Assembly (NCBI GenBank): GCA_007050995.1
Contig: VJOU01000019.1
Span: 1 to 64,000 of the forward strand
Reading direction: 5' to 3'
Length of the DNA: 64,000 bases
Origin: Glycocaulis profundi
GTDB taxonomy: Bacteria > Pseudomonadota > Alphaproteobacteria > Caulobacterales > Maricaulaceae
Shown: positions 26,344-34,505 of the stretch, in pieces
Layout of the letters: every line of letters starts with the position of its first letter
How positions within the stretch are numbered: position 1 is the first letter of the stretch
Made by a program: the position numbers and the translations under genes
The notes under the pieces: model-generated
The model's database searches: none
Told to the model about the DNA's origin: nothing
The model's input: the letters and a program-made list of their open reading frames with translations, nothing else

Positions 26344-28086
26344 ATGCGTGCGCCCGTGCTCGACCGGCTTTCCGCCCGCCTCTCCCGCGGCTTCGCCGCG
26401 CCGGTTCTGATCGCCCTGATCGTGCTGATCGCGGCGCTGCCGGGCGTGTTTTCGCTGCCCGTGCTGGACCGCGACGAGGCCCGCTACGCCCAGGCCACCG
26501 CCCAGATGCTGGCCACGGACGATTTCGTCTCGATCAATTTCCTCGACGAGGAGCGCAACAAGAAGCCCGTCGGCATCCACTGGATGCAGGCCGCCGCTGT
26601 CACCGCGCTGACCGGCGAGGAGGCGCGCCAGATCTGGGCGTATCGCGTGCCGTCGGTGATCGGCGCCCTGCTCGCCGCGCTCGGCACGTTCTGGATCGGA
26701 CGCAACCTGCTGGGCGCGCGGGGCGGGCTGTTCGCTGGATCGCTGATGGCGGCCACGGTGCTGCTGGGCGCCGAAGCGGGCATCGCCAAGACCGACGCCA
26801 TGCTGGCGGGCCTGACCACGCTGGCCCTGTTCGCCCTGCTCAGGCTGCGCCGGGGCGCGGACGATCCGACCTTCAAACGCCGCGCCTGGGCGGTCGCCTT
26901 CTGGGGGTTCGTCGGGCTGGGTACTCTGGTCAAAGGGCCGGTCACGCCGCTGGCGGCTGGCATGGCGGCAGTTGTGCTGGTCGTGTGGGAGGCTTGGGCC
27001 GCCTCCCGCGTCGAGGGCGCGAAATTCTGGCCGTCCCTGAAATCCCAGGCGGGCTGGCTGCGCCCGCTGGCCTTCTGGCCCGGGCCACTGCTGGCGATCC
27101 TGATCGTCGTGCCGTGGCTGGTCTCGGTGCAGATCGCCACTGACGGCGCCTTCCTGCGCGAGGCGCTGGGCGATGATCTGGGGCCGAAAATGGTCACCGG
27201 CGACGAGGGCCATGGCGGCCCGCCGGGCTATCACCTGCTTCTGATCCCCCTCGCCTTCCTGCCCGCCGTGCTCTTCCTGCCCTCCGGCATCGCCGCGGCG
27301 GTCCGGGCGCTCAGAGCGAAGACCGATCTGGCCTTCGCCGCGCGTGTTCTGATCGCGTTCTCCCTGCCGGTCTGGCTGCTGTTCGAGCTCCTGCCCACCA
27401 AGCTGCCCCACTATGTCCTGCCCGCTTATCCGGCGCTGGCGGTTCTGTGCGCGTGGGGGATCATGGAATGGGCGCAGACGAAAGCCCTGTGGCGCTGGAT
27501 CGGGGCGGTGCTGCTGGTTCTGGGCGCGTTCGTGTGGACGGCGGCCTTCGTCTACCTCGCCATCGAGCATGACGGCCCCGCCCCGTTCGCCATCCTCGCA
27601 GGTGCAGGGCTGATGGGGCTGGCGGTCTTCGCAGCCCTGGCGAGCGCTCGCGGGGCCGTCCGCGCAGCCCTGCTCGCCGCCATCGCGCTGGGGCTGGTCT
27701 GGCATGTGGCGGGGCGGGGCGTGATCGCGCCGATGACCAATCTTTCCCCCGGCCCCGAGGCCGCGCGGCTGGCCGACCAGGAGAACCTGCGCCCGGACCG
27801 CGAGCCGGTCTGGTCCACCTACACAGAACCCAGCCTGGTCTTCACCTTCGGCGGCGAAGTCACGCTGCTGGACATCGGCCCCCTGCGCGAGACCCTCGAT
27901 GCCAGCCAGCCCGGCCTCGTGGTCATCGACCATTCCCGCGCGGGCGAAGAGGACGCCGCCTTCCTGGCCGAACTGGAGCAGACCGCCTGCGCCAGCGCGG
28001 GCCTGGAGGGGTATAATTATTCACGCGGACGTCCGGTGCGCCTGACCCTGCACCGCATCGGCCCGTGCACGGAGACCACGCCATGA
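26344..28086 (+). CDS. ArnT-like glycosyltransferase (GT39 family)
   Basis: 580 residues, about 11 hydrophobic helices. The first loop has VLDRDEARYAQATAQMLATDDF with the Asp-Glu pair essential in GT39/ArnT enzymes, then EERNKKPVGIHWMQAAAV. A soluble C-terminal stretch (about 480-580) is periplasmic. ArnT-type enzymes move a sugar from undecaprenyl phosphate to lipid A or another acceptor. Start ATG 26344 has AAAGG only 3 nt upstream; GTG 26353 is an alternative. A TTGCGG-N17-CATACC promoter is possible at 26263-26291. Its stop overlaps the next start (ATGA). Confidence 0.85.
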   Translation: MRAPVLDRLSARLSRGFAAPVLIALIVLIAALPGVFSLPVLDRDEARYAQATAQMLATDDFVSINFLDEERNKKPVGIHWMQAAAVTALTGEEARQIWAYRVPSVIGALLAALGTFWIGRNLLGARGGLFAGSLMAATVLLGAEAGIAKTDAMLAGLTTLALFALLRLRRGADDPTFKRRAWAVAFWGFVGLGTLVKGPVTPLAAGMAAVVLVVWEAWAASRVEGAKFWPSLKSQAGWLRPLAFWPGPLLAILIVVPWLVSVQIATDGAFLREALGDDLGPKMVTGDEGHGGPPGYHLLLIPLAFLPAVLFLPSGIAAAVRALRAKTDLAFAARVLIAFSLPVWLLFELLPTKLPHYVLPAYPALAVLCAWGIMEWAQTKALWRWIGAVLLVLGAFVWTAAFVYLAIEHDGPAPFAILAGAGLMGLAVFAALASARGAVRAALLAAIALGLVWHVAGRGVIAPMTNLSPGPEAARLADQENLRPDREPVWSTYTEPSLVFTFGGEVTLLDIGPLRETLDASQPGLVVIDHSRAGEEDAAFLAELEQTACASAGLEGYNYSRGRPVRLTLHRIGPCTETTP

Positions 28087-28985
28087 CCCGCGCCATCGAG
28101 ATCGTCGAAGTCGGCCCCCGAGACGGGCTGCAGAACGACCCGGTCCTGCTCGACACGCCGGTGAAGCTGGAATTCATCGACCGGCTGATCGAGGCGGGGG
28201 TGAAGCGCATGGAGGCGGCCAGCTTCGTGCACCCCAAGCTGGTGCCCGCCATGGCGGACTCCGCCGACGTCATGGCCGCCGTGCCCCGCGACCGGGGCGT
28301 GGCCTATATCGGGCTGGCCCTGAACGAGCGGGGCATGCGCCGCGCCATCGAATGCGCCTGCGACGAGATCAACTTCGTCATGGTCGCCTCCGAGGGCTTC
28401 GGAAAGCGCAATCAGAACGCCACGCCGATGGAGACCGCCGACCTGCTCGACCGCATCGCCATCCTCGCCCATGACGCAGGCATCCCGCTCTCGGCGACCA
28501 TCTCGGTGGCCTTCGGCGATCCGTTCGACGGCGAGGTGGACCCGGCCATCCTCGGCGAGCTGGCCCGCCGGGCGGTGGCCGCGGGCGCGACCGAGATCGC
28601 GCTGGGCGACACCATCGGGGTCGCGGATCCGTGGGACGTGCGCCGCCGCATCGAGACCGTCCGCGAGGCCGCGCCGCAGGCCCGGCTCAGAATGCACTTC
28701 CACAACACCCGCAACACCGCGCTGGCGAACGTGTTCGCCGCCGTCGAAGCGGGCGTGGACGTCATCGACGCCAGCGCAGGCGGCATCGGCGGCTGCCCCT
28801 TCGCGCCGCGGGCCACCGGCAACGTGGCCACCGAGGACGTGGTCTACATGCTCGAACGGGCGGGCTTCGCCACCGGCATCGATCTGGACCGCATGATCGA
28901 GACCGCCCGCTGGCTGGAGGAGACGGCGCTGAAACACCCGATCCAGTCGGGACTGGCCAAGGCGGGGCCGTTTCCGCCGCGCTAG
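28083..28985 (+). CDS. Hydroxymethylglutaryl-CoA lyase family enzyme
   Basis: 300 residues, the size of HMG-CoA lyases. The barrel begins with EIVEVGPRDGLQNDP, the catalytic Arg-Asp pair of the HMGL-like family. Later parts are the metal-ligand HFHNTRNTALANV histidines and the SAGGIGGCPFAPRATGN loop that bears the catalytic cysteine. It should cleave HMG-CoA or a related thioester in leucine breakdown. Related 3-hydroxy-acyl lyases cannot be excluded. It is coupled to the GT39 gene by ATGA and converges with the thioesterase gene on a shared CTAG. Confidence 0.9.
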   Translation: MTRAIEIVEVGPRDGLQNDPVLLDTPVKLEFIDRLIEAGVKRMEAASFVHPKLVPAMADSADVMAAVPRDRGVAYIGLALNERGMRRAIECACDEINFVMVASEGFGKRNQNATPMETADLLDRIAILAHDAGIPLSATISVAFGDPFDGEVDPAILGELARRAVAAGATEIALGDTIGVADPWDVRRRIETVREAAPQARLRMHFHNTRNTALANVFAAVEAGVDVIDASAGGIGGCPFAPRATGNVATEDVVYMLERAGFATGIDLDRMIETARWLEETALKHPIQSGLAKAGPFPPR

Positions 28986-29431
28986 CGTGACTTGCCCAGC
29001 GCCACGAAATCACCTGCCAGGCCGCCGCGCGGCTCGCCGTTTTCGCTCAAGGCGGCCTGAATCTGGATGCGCGCCGCGCCGCGACGGTCCAGCGTGCGCA
29101 CGAACCGGTCCCAGTCCGCGCCGCCGGGCAGCGACGCCCGCGCCTCGGCCTCGCCGATCACCGGCGCGCCGTACTCCATCGTGTTGCGCTGGATGACGAT
29201 GCGCGCGGCCCGCCCCTCCGCGGTCAGCCGCACATGGACCAGCGCCCACGCCGCCAGTATGCACACCGCCGAGGCGCTGCCTCCGAAAAGGGTCTCGCGG
29301 TGATTGATGTTCGGCCCCAGCGGCACGGCGAGCCGCACGGCTTCAGGAGAGGCCTCCCGCACCCGCACGTCCATTGCCTGCGACAGCGGTATGGCCGCCC
29401 GCAGATAGCGCTCCAGTTCGACCGGCTCCAC
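28982..29431 (-). CDS. YiiD_C-type putative thioesterase
   Basis: 149 residues from a GTG at 29431 that overlaps the TAG of the upstream gene. The hot-dog fold pattern LAVPLGPNINHRETLFGGSASAVCILAAWALV is that of the YiiD_C thioesterase domain, here as a stand-alone protein without the acetyltransferase part found in E. coli YiiD. The second half holds VIQRNTMEYGAPV. The substrate is unknown. It forms the end of a leftward cluster with a GT2 and yidD. Confidence 0.75.
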   Translation of the reverse strand: MEPVELERYLRAAIPLSQAMDVRVREASPEAVRLAVPLGPNINHRETLFGGSASAVCILAAWALVHVRLTAEGRAARIVIQRNTMEYGAPVIGEAEARASLPGGADWDRFVRTLDRRGAARIQIQAALSENGEPRGGLAGDFVALGKSR

Positions 29432-30363
29432 TACTCCGCCCCCGAAGCCCGGGCCGCTTCACGCGACGCCTTCCGGCTGCGACGCTCAAACACGCCCAGC
29501 TTTCCCAGCACCGTCAGGACGCCGGCGCGCGCCATCACGGCGAGCACGATCAGCGGGCTCAGGATGCCCGCGGCGACCCGCCCGGCGCCCCGGGCATGGG
29601 TCAGGAAATAGCGCATCAGCCCGCGCGCCTTGGCCCATTCCACCCGGAACAGGCTGACCTTGCTGGTCGAGCCGTGATGGAACAGTTCCGCGCGGGGCTC
29701 GAACACCACCTGCCCGCCCGCGTCCCGCGCCCGGCGGCAGATGTCGAGGTCCTCGACATGCAGGAAATAGCGCTCGTCGAACCCGCCCAGCGCGTCGAAC
29801 CCGGCCCGGCTCATCATCATGCCCGCGCCCGACACGGCGGGAACGGGCTCGGGACCTTCCGGCACCGGCTCGTGCTCGCGGTGGATGTCGCGCACGGGCA
29901 GGACGCGGGAAAGACCGGAGAAGCCCGCCATCGCGCTCAGAAGGGTCAGCTCGCCCCGCCGCGCGCCGCGCTGCTCCGAACCGTCCAGATTGAGGATGCG
30001 CGCGCCCGTGATCCACGGCTCGGGCAGATCCGCGCCGGTTTCCGCCAGCCGCGCGGCCGCGCCATGCGGGATCACGGTGTCAGGGTTCAGAAACAGAAGA
30101 TGGCTGCCCCGCGCCACCCGCGCGCCGATGTTGCAGCCCTTCGAGAAGCCCAGATTGGCGCCTGTATGGATCACCGTCAGCGTCGCTTCGGACGCCGACA
30201 GCGCGTCCAGCCGCGCGGCGTCCTCGGGCGGATTGTCGTGGCTGACCACGATCAGTTCGGCGATGTCGGGCGCGTTCAGGCAGGCCGTCACGGCGTCGAA
30301 CAGGACCGGTCCGGTCCTGTAGCTCACCATCACGGCGCTCACGCTGGGCCGGCCGTCCGTCAT
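29431..30363 (-). CDS. Glycosyltransferase family 2 (rhamnosyltransferase-like)
   Basis: 310 residues. VSAVMVSYRTGPVLFDAVTAC, VVSHDNPPEDAARLD, GANLGFSKGCNIGA and LLFLNPDTVIPHG (the DXD equivalent) match the WsaF/RfbN-like rhamnosyltransferase GT2 group. Then VSGAGMMMSRAGFDALGGFDERYFLHVEDLDICRRARDAG forms the acceptor side. A hydrophobic patch around 265-285 may bind the membrane. Its start overlaps the yidD stop (TGATG). The acceptor glycan is unknown. Confidence 0.88.
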   Translation of the reverse strand: MTDGRPSVSAVMVSYRTGPVLFDAVTACLNAPDIAELIVVSHDNPPEDAARLDALSASEATLTVIHTGANLGFSKGCNIGARVARGSHLLFLNPDTVIPHGAAARLAETGADLPEPWITGARILNLDGSEQRGARRGELTLLSAMAGFSGLSRVLPVRDIHREHEPVPEGPEPVPAVSGAGMMMSRAGFDALGGFDERYFLHVEDLDICRRARDAGGQVVFEPRAELFHHGSTSKVSLFRVEWAKARGLMRYFLTHARGAGRVAAGILSPLIVLAVMARAGVLTVLGKLGVFERRSRKASREAARASGAE

Positions 30364-30695
30364 CAGTCCTCGCGTCTCACGGGTCGTTCACGGAACGCCC
30401 AGATCTTCCACCACGGCGCGCCGGTCAGCGCTTCGGGCGCGGGGTCCCAGCCATGGGTGCCCCAGGGACGGCACCGCCCCACCCGGCCCGCCGCCAGCCA
30501 GCCGCCGCGCCACAGCCCGTGCGCGCGGACCGCGTCGGCGGCATAGGCCGAGCAGCTCGGCTCATGGCGGCATCTCACGCCGAAGGCGTGAAACACCGGC
30601 GACAGGCCGTAGCGATATACGGCCAGACCCGCCAGCCCTATGCGGGCGAACGGCCCCGGGGCCGCGCTTTTACGGGTCTGGAGGGAATTGTCCAT
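30363..30695 (-). CDS. yidD: Membrane protein insertion efficiency factor YidD
   Basis: 110 residues. YRYGLSPVFHAFGVRCRHEPSCSAYAADAV is the YidD hallmark with its three conserved cysteines, then LAAGRVGRCRPWGTHGWDP. YidD helps YidC insert membrane proteins. It is normally next to rnpA/yidC; here it follows an IscU-like gene, which is common in alphaproteobacteria. The stop overlaps the GT2 start; the gap to the preceding gene is 2 nt. Confidence 0.92.
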   Translation of the reverse strand: MDNSLQTRKSAAPGPFARIGLAGLAVYRYGLSPVFHAFGVRCRHEPSCSAYAADAVRAHGLWRGGWLAAGRVGRCRPWGTHGWDPAPEALTGAPWWKIWAFRERPVRRED

Positions 30696-30697
30696 CC

Positions 30698-31138
30698 TCA
30701 GGTCGCAGCCTGATCGTAAGCGGCCAGCCCCGCCTGGAAGGCGAGCAGGATGGAGCCGTGCCGCAGGGGGTAATCGCGCGCGCCTGACAGCGCCTCCAGC
30801 GCCGCGAAGCGGCCCTGCGGCGGGGCCGCGCCCTGTTTGAGCATGGCGGTCAGCGCGTCGAGCCCGGCGGCCAGATCATCCCGGTCCGCCCCGATTGCGC
30901 CGCGCGCGAAGACGCTGGCCGAAGCCTGGCCCAGCGCGCAGGCCGACACGTCCAGCCCCAGCGCACCGATGCGGCCTTGGGCGTCCAGATCGAGCGCGAC
31001 CTCCACCTCGGACCCGCAGATGCGCGAGACCTTGCGCGCGCGGCCCGCCGCTCCCGGCAGATCGCCCAGATGCGGGATATCGGCGGCGAGCGCCAGAACG
31101 GCGTTCGAATAGGGTCCGGGGGCGGCTTCGGCGGTCAT
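30698..31138 (-). CDS. IscU/NifU-like iron-sulfur cluster assembly scaffold
   Basis: 146 residues. YSNAVLALAADIPHLGDL and ARKVSRICGSEVEVALDLDAQGRI are followed by LDVSACALGQASASV. One of the three scaffold cysteines is in ICGSE and one in SACALGQA. The third, usually in LK(K/R)xxxC, is not obvious, so it may be a divergent scaffold. It precedes yidD by 2 nt. Homologues in this position are common in alphaproteobacteria. Start ATG 31138 is taken in preference to an upstream frame that is an antisense artefact of the poly-Asp gene. Confidence 0.8.
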   Translation of the reverse strand: MTAEAAPGPYSNAVLALAADIPHLGDLPGAAGRARKVSRICGSEVEVALDLDAQGRIGALGLDVSACALGQASASVFARGAIGADRDDLAAGLDALTAMLKQGAAPPQGRFAALEALSGARDYPLRHGSILLAFQAGLAAYDQAAT

Positions 31139-31181
31139 GGCCTCTATGTCCGGCGCCCGCGCGGCGGTTTCAAGGCCCCGC

Positions 31182-31556
31182 TCAGCGCGCGTCCCCGTTC
31201 TCGTCGTCGTCATAGAGGTCGTCCGACCAGTCGTCGCCGTCCTCGTCGTCGTCGTCATCGTCGTCGTCGTCATCGTCGTCTCCGACGAAGCCGTACCCGG
31301 CCTGGTCGTCCTCGTCGGCGAAGACAGGCTCGCCCCGACCGATCACCGCGGGCTCGTCGCCCACCGCGTCGTCATCGACATCGTCGGGCCGCCAGATGTC
31401 GTCCAGCTCGGCGTTCCAGTAGCCGTCCGCCATTGCGCCGCCCAGCGCCAGCTTGCCGGCCTCGGCCTCGTCATGGGCCGCCACGCCGTAGCTGAGCACC
31501 CATTCGCCTTCGTCATTCTCCGCGACGACCAGCACCGCATAACCTTTGAGCGCCAT
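31182..31556 (-). CDS. Acidic protein with C-terminal poly-Asp tract
   Basis: 124 residues. The first about 65 residues look folded (GYAVLVVAENDEGEWVLSYGVAAHDEAEAGKL). The last about 40 are nearly all Asp/Glu, including a run of 12 Asp, encoded by GAC/GAT repeats. GGGAGG sits 6 nt before ATG 31556, within the end of cysS, and the gap to the cysS stop is one base, so it is translated with cysS. The triplet microsatellite cannot shift the frame, but could change tract length. Function unknown. Confidence 0.6.
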   Translation of the reverse strand: MALKGYAVLVVAENDEGEWVLSYGVAAHDEAEAGKLALGGAMADGYWNAELDDIWRPDDVDDDAVGDEPAVIGRGEPVFADEDDQAGYGFVGDDDDDDDDDDDDEDGDDWSDDLYDDDENGDAR

Positions 31557-31557
31557 G

Positions 31558-32946
31558 TCACACCTCCCTGGGACGCCAGATCGTCCCTTCCGGTCCGTCC
31601 TCGACGATCACGTCCTTCGCGTCGAGTTCGGCGCGCAGCGCGTCGGCGGCGGCGAAGTCCTTCGCCTTGCGGGCCTCCACCCGCCGCGCGATCAGATCGT
31701 CGATGGCCGCGCGCTCGGCAGGGTCGAGCCGGTCGAGCCCGAACCAGGCGTCCGGCTCGTCCTCGAGCAGGCCCAGCAGACGGCCCGCGGCGAGCAGCTC
31801 GCCCTTGGCGGCGGCCTGCCCGGCTTCGTCATGGGCCTTGTTCGCCCGGCCCGCGATCTCGAACAGGGCGGCCAGAGCCTTGGGCGTGTTCAGATCATCG
31901 CCCAGCGCCGCGAGAACGGAGGGGGGCGGCGCCGCGTCCGCGGCGGGCACGTCCTTGAGCCGCCGCAGCACCCCGTACAGCCGGTCCAGAGACTTGCGCG
32001 AGCGCTCCATCAGCAGCTCGTTCCAGTCCAGCGGCGCGCGGTAATGACCCGTCAGCAGGCCATAGCGGATCGCCTCGCCCTTCACGCCGCGCGCCAAGAG
32101 GTCGTGCGGCTTGACGATGTTGCCCAGCGACTTGGACATCTTCTCGGAGTCGATGGAGAGAAATCCGTTGTGCAGCCAGTAATTCGCCAGCGGGCGGCCA
32201 TGGGCGCAGGCCGACTGGGCGATCTCGTTCTCATGGTGGGGGAAGACCAGGTCGATCCCCCCGCCATGAATGTCGATGGTCTCGCCCAGGGTCGCCGCGA
32301 TCATGGCCGAGCATTCGATGTGCCAGCCGGGACGGCCCGGACCGAACGGGCTCTCCCACACCGGCTCGCCCAGCTTTGAGGGCTTCCACAGCACAAAGTC
32401 GGCCGGGTCGCGCTTGTACGGCGCGACCTCGACCCGCGCGCCCGCGATCATCTCGTCCAGCGAGCGGTTGGACAGCTTTCCGTAATCGGGGAAGCTGCCC
32501 ACCGAGAACAGCACGTGGCCCTCGGCCTCGTAGGCGTGCCCGTCCGCGATCAGCTTTCCGATGAAGGCGATCATCTCGGCCATGTGCCCGGTGGCCGCGG
32601 GCTCGATGTCGGGCGGCAGCACGCCCAGCGCGGCGGCGTCCTGGCGGTAAACCTCCGTGAAGCGCCCGGTGATGACGGAGATGTCCACGCCTTCGGCATT
32701 GGCGGCGGCGTTGATCTTGTCGTCCACGTCCGTGACGTTGCGCGCATAGACCACGTGGCCCGGCCCGTAGGCGTGACGCAGCACGCGCACCAGCACGTCG
32801 AACACCACCGCGGGGCGGAAATTGCCGATATGGGCCGCCGAATAGACCGTGGGGCCGCAGACATAGACCGTCACCCGCGTCGGATCGATGGGCTCGAAGG
32901 CGCGCTTGCGCCGGCTGGCGGTGTCGAAAAGGGTCAGTGCGGTCAT
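31558..32946 (-). CDS. cysS: Cysteinyl-tRNA synthetase
   Basis: 462 residues, full length. It has [13 protein letters not shown] (the HIGH-like motif and first zinc cysteine), GWHIECSAM and HHENE for the zinc site, and KMSKSLGN near residue 265, all of the class I CysRS. The start [15 protein letters not shown] at 32946 agrees with the family. A GTG at 32964 is less likely. No clear ribosome site is visible. It heads a leftward operon (acidic protein, IscU-like, yidD, GT2, thioesterase). Its leader passes through a terminator-like hairpin at 33033-33064. Confidence 0.96.
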   Translation of the reverse strand: MTALTLFDTASRRKRAFEPIDPTRVTVYVCGPTVYSAAHIGNFRPAVVFDVLVRVLRHAYGPGHVVYARNVTDVDDKINAAANAEGVDISVITGRFTEVYRQDAAALGVLPPDIEPAATGHMAEMIAFIGKLIADGHAYEAEGHVLFSVGSFPDYGKLSNRSLDEMIAGARVEVAPYKRDPADFVLWKPSKLGEPVWESPFGPGRPGWHIECSAMIAATLGETIDIHGGGIDLVFPHHENEIAQSACAHGRPLANYWLHNGFLSIDSEKMSKSLGNIVKPHDLLARGVKGEAIRYGLLTGHYRAPLDWNELLMERSRKSLDRLYGVLRRLKDVPAADAAPPPSVLAALGDDLNTPKALAALFEIAGRANKAHDEAGQAAAKGELLAAGRLLGLLEDEPDAWFGLDRLDPAERAAIDDLIARRVEARKAKDFAAADALRAELDAKDVIVEDGPEGTIWRPREV

Positions 32947-33032
32947 TGAGGGGCGGTCTTTCACGAAATCTGCAGTGCACGGCTCGCTGCGGCGCGATTG
33001 GACGCGAGGCGGCCTTCACGTGTATGTAAAAA

Positions 33033-33064
33033 ATCGCGGGGCCGGTGGAAACCGGCGCCGCGAT
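33033..33064. terminator. Orphan bidirectional terminator-like hairpin between divergent cysS and folE
   Basis: The two arms ATCGCGG (33033-33039) and CCGCGAT (33058-33064) flank an inner stem GCCGGT/ACCGGC with a GGAA loop. An A-run on the left (33028-33033) and ATTTTT on the right (33069-33074) give a U-tract in either direction. Neither neighbouring gene ends here; both start outward. It therefore terminates an unrecognised transcript or attenuates the cysS leader. Confidence 0.6.
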
Positions 33065-33105
33065 GCTTATTTTTCAGCCGAGCGCGGACGCCGTCCGCGC
33101 CCCGG
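33034..33105 (-). ncRNA. Candidate small RNA or cysS leader
   Basis: Read leftward, a TTGACA (33131-33136) is followed by a weak -10 (TCTTAG, 33107-33112). The transcript would start with a GC-rich hairpin GCGCGGAC-GGC-GTCCGCGC (complement of 33081-33099), a linker with GAAAAATAAG, and end at the strong hairpin and U-run near 33030. This is the compact layout of a 70-80 nt small RNA. An attenuated cysS leader is equally possible. No open reading frame is in it. Boundaries are predicted only. Confidence 0.35.
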
Positions 33106-33184
33106 ACTAAGACCCGGCGCTTGAGCGGATTGTCAAGACGGCGACCCGCTCGCGAAGCCGCTGGATCCCAGGACCCGGCACTAG

Positions 33185-33205
33185 CCCGGACGCACCGCGT
33201 CCGGG
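33185..33205. repeat. Extragenic palindrome in the folE leader
   Basis: CCCGGACGC (33185-33193), ACC, GCGTCCGGG (33197-33205) is a perfect 9 bp inverted repeat. It sits inside a stretch with GGATCC and GGACCCG repeats that looks like a short intergenic palindromic element. It lies just before the folE ribosome site and might affect its translation. Confidence 0.45.
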
Positions 33206-33231
33206 ACCCGTAACGAAAGGATCCGCGTTCC

Positions 33232-33861
33232 ATGGACGCCCTGACCAGCAAGACCGCCCTGGCCACCGCCGGGCAGACCGACATCGACCGCCCCACCCGC
33301 GAGCAGGCCGAAGAGGCCGTGCGCACCCTGATCGCGTGGGCCGGGGACGATCCCCGCCGCGAAGGCCTGATCGACACGCCCAAACGCGTGGCGAAAGCCT
33401 ATCAGGAATGGTTCCGCGGCTACGCGCTCGACCCTGCCAAGGAGCTGGGCCGGGTGTTCGAGGACGTGCAGGGCTATGACGACATGGTCATGCTCACCGA
33501 CATCGACGTGGAGAGCCATTGCGAGCACCACCTGGCCCCCATCCTGGGCAAGGCATGCGTGGCCTACCTGCCCGACAAGGCGGTGGTGGGCATCTCCAAG
33601 ATCGCCAAGGTGGTCGAGATCTTCTCCAAGCGTCTGCAGACCCAGGAGACGATGACCGCCCAGATCGCCGACGCGATCAACGACGCCATGCGCCCGCGCG
33701 GCGTGGCGGTGTTCGTGGACGCCAAGCATCAGTGCATGACCACGCGCGGGGTGCATCACCCCAACGTGTCGACCATCACGACGACGTTCACAGGCGAGTT
33801 TCGAGCCAACCCAGAACTGCGCGACCGTTTTATGAGACTTTGCGAGAAATCACGGGCTTGA
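33232..33861 (+). CDS. folE: GTP cyclohydrolase I
   Basis: 209 residues. The catalytic and zinc residues are in the [21 protein letters not shown] block (Cys and His) and [12 protein letters not shown], and the conserved [23 protein letters not shown] opens the domain. FolE makes dihydroneopterin triphosphate for folate. AAAGGA precedes ATG 33232 by about 10 nt. It is monocistronic. The next gene has its own promoter 100 nt downstream. Confidence 0.95.
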   Translation: MDALTSKTALATAGQTDIDRPTREQAEEAVRTLIAWAGDDPRREGLIDTPKRVAKAYQEWFRGYALDPAKELGRVFEDVQGYDDMVMLTDIDVESHCEHHLAPILGKACVAYLPDKAVVGISKIAKVVEIFSKRLQTQETMTAQIADAINDAMRPRGVAVFVDAKHQCMTTRGVHHPNVSTITTTFTGEFRANPELRDRFMRLCEKSRA

Positions 33862-33961
33862 TCCCCTCACACGCGAATGATCTGAGATAAACTTTCTGTA
33901 ATACTCGCCCGATCACATTATTGTCGGGTTTGTCTGCACTACTCGGGGGTGGAATGAGGCG

Positions 33962-33986
33962 GGAACGCTGTTACTAATGGCGCGTT
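33962..33986 (+). promoter_or_regulatory. EcfG-type (general stress response) promoter
   Basis: GGAAC (33962-33966), 16 bp, CGTT (33983-33986) match the consensus of the alphaproteobacterial general stress sigma factor exactly. Predicted transcription starts near 33993, about 50 nt before the DUF4168 ATG. The same bases form an inverted repeat CGGGAACG/CGTTCCCG, so a hairpin is an alternative reading. Confidence 0.55.
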
Positions 33987-34045
33987 CCCGTTTCACACCG
34001 CGCATTGAAGCGCTTCATTTTCCGCAACCGGGAAAGGACCTGTCC

Positions 34046-34447
34046 ATGAAGAAATCGTTCCTCACCGCCGTTCTGGCGTCCACCATGCTCGCCGCCGGCG
34101 CCGCCGCGCCCGCCGCTCTCGCCCAGGAAGATGGCGCGATGATGCAGCAGCCCGCTCCGGTGGACTCCGCTGCGGTGACCGATGAGCAGATCAATTCCTT
34201 CATCTCCGCAGCTCAGGGCGTGAACATGGTCATCGAGACCTATCAGCCCCAGCTGGAGACCGCCGAAAGCGAAGAAGCTGCCATGGCCGTCCAGCAGGAA
34301 GCGCAGGATCAGATGGTTTCCGCGGTCGAGCAGGCCGGCCTCTCCCTTGATGAGTACAACGCCATCGCGGCGGGCTCGCAGTCCGACCCCGAACTGGCCG
34401 AGCGCATCAACGCGCAGGCCGAAGCCACGATGGGCCAGCCTCAGTAA
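34046..34447 (+). CDS. Secreted DUF4168 protein
   Basis: 133 residues. A signal peptide (1-26, ending PAALAQED) is followed by a small helical domain: VTDEQINSFISAAQGVNMVIETYQPQL and VEQAGLSLDEYNAIAAGSQSDPELAERIN, the DUF4168 pattern. AAAGGA precedes ATG 34046 at a good distance. It is alone between folE and a strong terminator (34475-34497) and has an EcfG-type promoter, suggesting stress-induced export. Molecular function is unknown. Confidence 0.85.
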   Translation: MKKSFLTAVLASTMLAAGAAAPAALAQEDGAMMQQPAPVDSAAVTDEQINSFISAAQGVNMVIETYQPQLETAESEEAAMAVQQEAQDQMVSAVEQAGLSLDEYNAIAAGSQSDPELAERINAQAEATMGQPQ

Positions 34448-34474
34448 GGCGACGGTTCATCCATGACGACGATG

Positions 34475-34497
34475 CGGGCGGCCCTCAGGGCCGCCCG
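34475..34497 (+). terminator. Terminator after the DUF4168 gene
   Basis: GGGCGGCCC-TCA-GGGCCGCCC with an extra C/G closing pair, followed by GTTTTCGTTT. This is a strong intrinsic terminator for rightward transcription. It lies 28 nt after the stop. Confidence 0.8.
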
Positions 34498-34505
34498 TTT
34501 TCGTT

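Noticed and set aside
31244..31281. Triplet microsatellite as a phase-variation switch
   Set aside because: The unit is three bases, so length changes keep the frame.
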